From positions 1 to 37,660 of the forward strand of contig CAUJFC010000174.1 of the NCBI GenBank assembly GCA_963169755.1: DNA of 37,660 bases, written 5' to 3'. The notes below the pieces were generated by a model. It was not told where the DNA came from. It saw nothing but the letters and a program-made list of their open reading frames with translations, and ran no database searches. Positions 33,849 to 37,660 of the stretch are shown piece by piece (position 1 is the first letter of the stretch; each line of letters starts with the position of its first letter). Made by a program: the position numbers and the translations under genes. This DNA comes from Actinomycetota bacterium. Lineage in GTDB: Bacteria > Actinomycetota > Acidimicrobiia > Acidimicrobiales > Iamiaceae.

Positions 33849-36166
33849 GCGCCACCGCTACATCGACTCCGGCCGTTGCCTCGGACCATGCGTCGCGTCC
33901 ACCCGAAGGCCACGACCAAGAGACCGATTTCCCAGACCGGTCGCTGTTGGCGGCCGAGGTGGCCATGCTGGTCGTCCACCTGGTGGTGGCCGGCGGCTTC
34001 ATCCGCTTGTACGGCTCGGGCGGCGCGCTCGGCGACCTGTTCGCCTTCTGCGCCCTGGCCTCGATGGTGACCATCACCGTCCGTCGCACCCATCTCAGCC
34101 CCGCCCTGGCCGCCACCACCCAGGTGGTGGGGGCGATCCTGGTGACGACCTGGCTGCTGTTTCCGACCACCAGCGGCTGGGGACTGCCCTCGGGCGACAC
34201 CTTCTCGGCCGCGGTCGAAGCTCTGGACGAGGCCGGACGGGTGTTTCGGAACGACGCCCCACCGGTGGCCCCGCTGATCGGATTCCAGCTGCTGGCCGGT
34301 CTGGGGCTGTGGGCGGCCGTGTGCTTCGCGGACTGGGCCGCGTTCCGGCTGAATGCTGTGCTCGAGGCCCTGGCCCCGGCCACGGTGATCTACATCTTCG
34401 TGTCAGTTGTGGGGAGCGGGCCCCACCAGCTGATGTCGGCGGCAGCCTTCGCTGCGTCTGCCCTGGTGTTCGTAGCTACCGCCAGGGGCCATCTGGCGGT
34501 CCATGACCGGAGCTGGATGGGTTCGACAGCGGTTGACGGAGCGCGAGCTCTACGCCGTGCCGCTCTGATTACGTCGGTTCTGGCGGTGGCGGCCGCGGCC
34601 GCGGTGGCCCCGGTCATGACCGCCCTCACCGACCAGCCCCTGGTGAGATGGCGTGAGACGACCGATCAGGGCAACCAGCGGGACACCGTCAGTCCGATCG
34701 TCGACCTCCACCGGCGTCTGGTCCGCCAGAGCGACCGGGTTATGTTCACGGTTCGATCCACCGCACCGTCCTACTGGCGTCTCACCTCACTCGATCACTT
34801 CGATGGCCAGATCTGGTCGGCGAGTGCCGAGTTTGCCGAGGCCGGATCCCGACTTCCCTCCTCTGCCCCGAAGGGACTCAGAACCCGCCGGGTGATTCAA
34901 GACGTCGAGGTGGTGTCGTTGGCGTCGCTGTGGGCACCGGCGGCCTTCGAGGCCCGGGAACTGCCGCGGGCATCGGGCCCGCTGCTGTGGGACTCGAAGT
35001 CGTCGACCCTGATAGTCGATGACGAGCTACCCACCTCGGACGGCCTCAGCTACGAGGTGACGTCCGAGGTGCCCGTGCTCGACCCCGAGGTGCTGCGGGC
35101 CGCGGCGGGCAGCGAGCCTGACGAGCTGAGGTCGACCTATCTGCAACTCCCCGACGACCTGCCGGCACGCGTCCGAGCCGAGGCCCGCCAGGCCGTTCTG
35201 GGTCTGACCAACCGGTACGACAAAGCCCGAGCCCTCCAGGACTTCTTCCACACCGACCGCTTTCGGTACAGCACCGACATCGCTGAAGGGCACGGCAACG
35301 ACGCCCTGATCGCCTTCTTGGACTCTGGGGTGGGCTACTGCGAACAGTTCGCCGGGACCTACGCCGCCATGGCCCGAAGTCTCGGCCTTCCGACCCGCGT
35401 CGCTGTCGGGTTCACGCCCGGCGATGCCGATCCGCAGGACCCGACGTTCTACCGGGTTCGAGGGTTGCACGCTCACGCCTGGCCCGAGGTCCACTTTCCC
35501 GGAGTCGGGTGGGTCCCGTTCGAGCCCACCAAGGGTCGGGGGATGCCTGGCGCCGAGGCCCACACCGGCCTCGCGGCCCAACAGGACCACAGCCGCGACA
35601 CCACCCCCCTGACCACGACGACCACCACCCTGACCACCTCACCCTCGGCGCCCTCCACCGCCACCACCGTTCCTCCGCCGCCTCGCCGGGGGACCTCCTC
35701 GCCGACCTCGGACCCCGACCCCCCACCGAACAAGACGGTGAGCACCCTGCTGGCACTGCTGGGTGTGGTTCTGGCTGGCGTGCTGGTTCTGATCCTGGCT
35801 GCTCCGTGGATCCGTTCGATCCTCCGGCCTGCACCGAAGGACACCCGAGGCCGGGTGCTACGGGCCTGGTCCGACGCTCAGAATCCGGTTCGATGGCGTA
35901 CCGGCGTGGTGGCCCGTGGCACCGAGACCCACCACGAGGTGGCGGCTCGGGCCCAGCGCGACCTGGGTCAGTTCGGCGCCGACTTCGGAGAGCTGGCCAC
36001 CCTGGCCGACGAGGCGGCGTGGAGCGCCAGCGTGCCGACCGAGCACAGCGCGGCCCGAGCCGAGGTGCTGTCGGCCACCATCCGCGACGGGGTCAGATCA
36101 TCGGATCCACTCTCGGTGAGGGTGAGGCGCCGGCTGTCATGGCGCGAGGCGCTGGGCCGCTTCTGA
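33845..36166 (+). CDS. Membrane transglutaminase-like (TgpA/DUF3488-type) protein
   Basis: Multi-TM N-terminus; transglutaminase core GVGYCEQFAGTYAAMARSLGLPTRVAVGFTPGD, HAHAWPEVHFPGVGWVPFEPT; Thr/Pro-rich linker and C-terminal TM; TTG start 33845 overlapping the DUF58 stop (TTGA). Confidence 0.92.
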   Translation: MSATATSTPAVASDHASRPPEGHDQETDFPDRSLLAAEVAMLVVHLVVAGGFIRLYGSGGALGDLFAFCALASMVTITVRRTHLSPALAATTQVVGAILVTTWLLFPTTSGWGLPSGDTFSAAVEALDEAGRVFRNDAPPVAPLIGFQLLAGLGLWAAVCFADWAAFRLNAVLEALAPATVIYIFVSVVGSGPHQLMSAAAFAASALVFVATARGHLAVHDRSWMGSTAVDGARALRRAALITSVLAVAAAAAVAPVMTALTDQPLVRWRETTDQGNQRDTVSPIVDLHRRLVRQSDRVMFTVRSTAPSYWRLTSLDHFDGQIWSASAEFAEAGSRLPSSAPKGLRTRRVIQDVEVVSLASLWAPAAFEARELPRASGPLLWDSKSSTLIVDDELPTSDGLSYEVTSEVPVLDPEVLRAAAGSEPDELRSTYLQLPDDLPARVRAEARQAVLGLTNRYDKARALQDFFHTDRFRYSTDIAEGHGNDALIAFLDSGVGYCEQFAGTYAAMARSLGLPTRVAVGFTPGDADPQDPTFYRVRGLHAHAWPEVHFPGVGWVPFEPTKGRGMPGAEAHTGLAAQQDHSRDTTPLTTTTTTLTTSPSAPSTATTVPPPPRRGTSSPTSDPDPPPNKTVSTLLALLGVVLAGVLVLILAAPWIRSILRPAPKDTRGRVLRAWSDAQNPVRWRTGVVARGTETHHEVAARAQRDLGQFGADFGELATLADEAAWSASVPTEHSAARAEVLSATIRDGVRSSDPLSVRVRRRLSWREALGRF

Positions 36167-36167
36167 C

Positions 36168-36185
36168 GCCGGTTGGTACACCGGC
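36168..36185. terminator. Small inverted repeat between convergent genes, possible bidirectional terminator
   Basis: GCCGGT-TGGTAC-ACCGGC immediately after the stop at 36166; no T-run, so weak. Confidence 0.3.
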
Positions 36186-36197
36186 TGACACCGTCGG

Positions 36198-36575
36198 TCA
36201 GAGAGTGGTGTCGTTCTCGTCGGGGTCGGGACGGCTGGACGGACGGCGCCCCCGACCCCGTGGAACGTGAAGCGAATCTGCCAGTTCGTCGATTCCGGCC
36301 CGCCCCAACCTACGCAGGCACCGCTCCAGCCACAGCGCTGCCCCCAGCATCACCAGGAACCCTCCGAAGGCCACCGGGAACGGGGCGGTGGTGGCCAGGG
36401 TGACCACCAGCACCACCACACCGGCGGTGAACAGGGCCGCGGCCCGACGAATCTGGCGGACGGTGTCCACGAACAGCGAATGCCGGCTGATGTCTCCAGC
36501 CAGGCGGGGATCGTCCGCGTAGAACTGCTGCTCGATCTCCTGGAGGATGCGTTGCTCGTCCTCGGAAAGCGGCAC
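36198..36575 (-). CDS. DUF3040 family membrane protein
   Basis: PLSEDEQRILQEIEQQFYADDPRLA followed by two TM segments; GTG start at 36575. Confidence 0.88.
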   Translation of the reverse strand: MPLSEDEQRILQEIEQQFYADDPRLAGDISRHSLFVDTVRQIRRAAALFTAGVVVLVVTLATTAPFPVAFGGFLVMLGAALWLERCLRRLGRAGIDELADSLHVPRGRGRRPSSRPDPDENDTTL

Positions 36576-36713
36576 CGGTTTCCCCTTCAATCCTGTGGTG
36601 GTGGACCATCGGACAGGCACAGTCTCGCATAGCCGTCCCGAGGCGACAACGCGACCGATCGCGCCCGCCGTCGGGAGGCCCTGGAGGCGGTGATGACCCC
36701 GTGTGACCGGCCT

Positions 36714-37660
36714 TCAGCGGTCGAGCGGCGGCTGCTCGAGTTGGTCAGGGCCCCACTGCTGTTGACCGCGCCGGGCGATGCGCAAGCCGTCGGGGCCGAT
36801 CAGACTGGCCGGACCGACCGCGCTCGACCCGAACCGGGCTCGGACTTCGTCGACCACCGCCTCGACTCGGGCGTGCTGGGCCGCCGGAGCGCTCACCCCG
36901 CCCGAGGAGCCGCCCGAGGAGCCGCCCGAGGAGTCACCCGAGGAGCCGCCCGATGTGCCGCCGCGGCTGCCGTCTGTGGCGCCCTCGGGGGCGCTCAAGT
37001 CGTCGAAGCTGAGCTGACGGCCCTCGCGGGAGAACTGCGAGACGCCGACACCGAGGAGGCGAACACCCGGACCGGGATCTATCTGGCCCAACAGCGACCG
37101 GGCCAACCGGGCGATCTCTCGGGTGTTGTCCAGCGGGACCGCCACCGTCGCAGAGCGGGTGACGGTCCGGAAATCTCCGAAGCGCACCTTGATGGACACC
37201 GTCCGCCCGGCGAGCGCCGATCGGCGGAGACGGGTTCCAACCGCGTCGGCCATCCGCAACAGCTCTACCTCGAGCTGATCGATCCGGGTCAGATCGCGGG
37301 CGAATGTCTCCTCGTGGCTGACGGACTTGACGGCCTGATCGGCCACCACCGGCCGTGGGTCGACCAGGTTCGCCAGAGCATGCAGATGGTGGCCCGAGGC
37401 CCGACCCAGAGCAGCCACCAGCGCGGCTTGGGGGGTTTCAGCGAGCTGGCCGACCGTCGAGATTCCCAGACCACTGAGCCGGTTGAGCGTAGCGGGGCCG
37501 ACCCCCCACAGGGCCTGAACCGGAAGCGGATGAAGGAACTGCCGCTCGCCGTCAGGATCCACCACGACCACCCCCGGCCCCGGGCGGGGGCCCGAGGGGG
37601 TGGCCCGGGGTTTGGCGGCCTCCGAAGCCAGCTTGGCCAGGAACTTGAGTCGGGCTACCC
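36714..37660 (-). CDS. dinB: DNA polymerase IV (Y-family), N-terminus beyond window end
   Basis: VARLKFLAKLASEAAKPRATPSGPRPGPGVVVVDPDGERQFLHPLPVQALWGVGPATLNRLSGLGISTVGQLAE, SVSHEETFARDLTR, VSIKVRFGDFRTVTRSATV. Confidence 0.94.
   Translation of the reverse strand, partial: VARLKFLAKLASEAAKPRATPSGPRPGPGVVVVDPDGERQFLHPLPVQALWGVGPATLNRLSGLGISTVGQLAETPQAALVAALGRASGHHLHALANLVDPRPVVADQAVKSVSHEETFARDLTRIDQLEVELLRMADAVGTRLRRSALAGRTVSIKVRFGDFRTVTRSATVAVPLDNTREIARLARSLLGQIDPGPGVRLLGVGVSQFSREGRQLSFDDLSAPEGATDGSRGGTSGGSSGDSSGGSSGGSSGGVSAPAAQHARVEAVVDEVRARFGSSAVGPASLIGPDGLRIARRGQQQWGPDQLEQPPLDR
36901..36960. repeat. 12-bp tandem repeat, 5 copies, encoding (SSGG)n linker in dinB
   Basis: cccgaggagccg x2, cccgaggagtca, cccgaggagccg, cccgatgtgccg. 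Confidence 0.9.

Noticed and set aside
36168-36185. Strong rho-independent terminator
   Set aside because: Only a 6-bp stem without U-tract; kept as a weak candidate only.

Overview
High-GC actinobacterial-type chromosomal window; protein character and gene order suggest an Acidimicrobiia-like lineage, but that is inference. The core is a long minus-strand division and cell-wall (dcw) cluster running right to left: mraZ-rsmH-ftsL-ftsI-murE-mraY-ftsW-murG-murC-murB-ftsQ-ftsZ-pgeF-sepF-divIVA-lspA-rluD (about 28.4 to 10.2 kb), with no murF, murD or ftsA at their usual positions. Left of it are an Rrf2 regulator, an alkaline-phosphatase-superfamily enzyme overlapping a bacterial proteasome activator (Bpa/PafE), a membrane-anchored beta-propeller-like protein, dnaE, a DUF222/HNH endonuclease, tRNA-Val(GAC) and the C-terminus of a tyrosine recombinase (probable integrated-element boundary). 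Right of it are a lipoate-ligase-like gene, a menC-like enolase-superfamily gene, a ROK kinase, a MoxR/DUF58/transglutaminase operon, a DUF3040 protein and partial dinB. The most notable non-coding signals are a cluster of four DnaA-box-like motifs inside a 13-bp perfect inverted repeat just upstream of dnaE, a GATC-rich ~18-bp tandem repeat downstream of dnaE, and related CTCAAC/GTTGAG inverted repeats upstream of both mraZ and ftsZ. Several unrelated genes carry in-frame short tandem repeats. I found no CRISPR array and no clear novel multi-gene defence system. All calls are by eye, without database searches.
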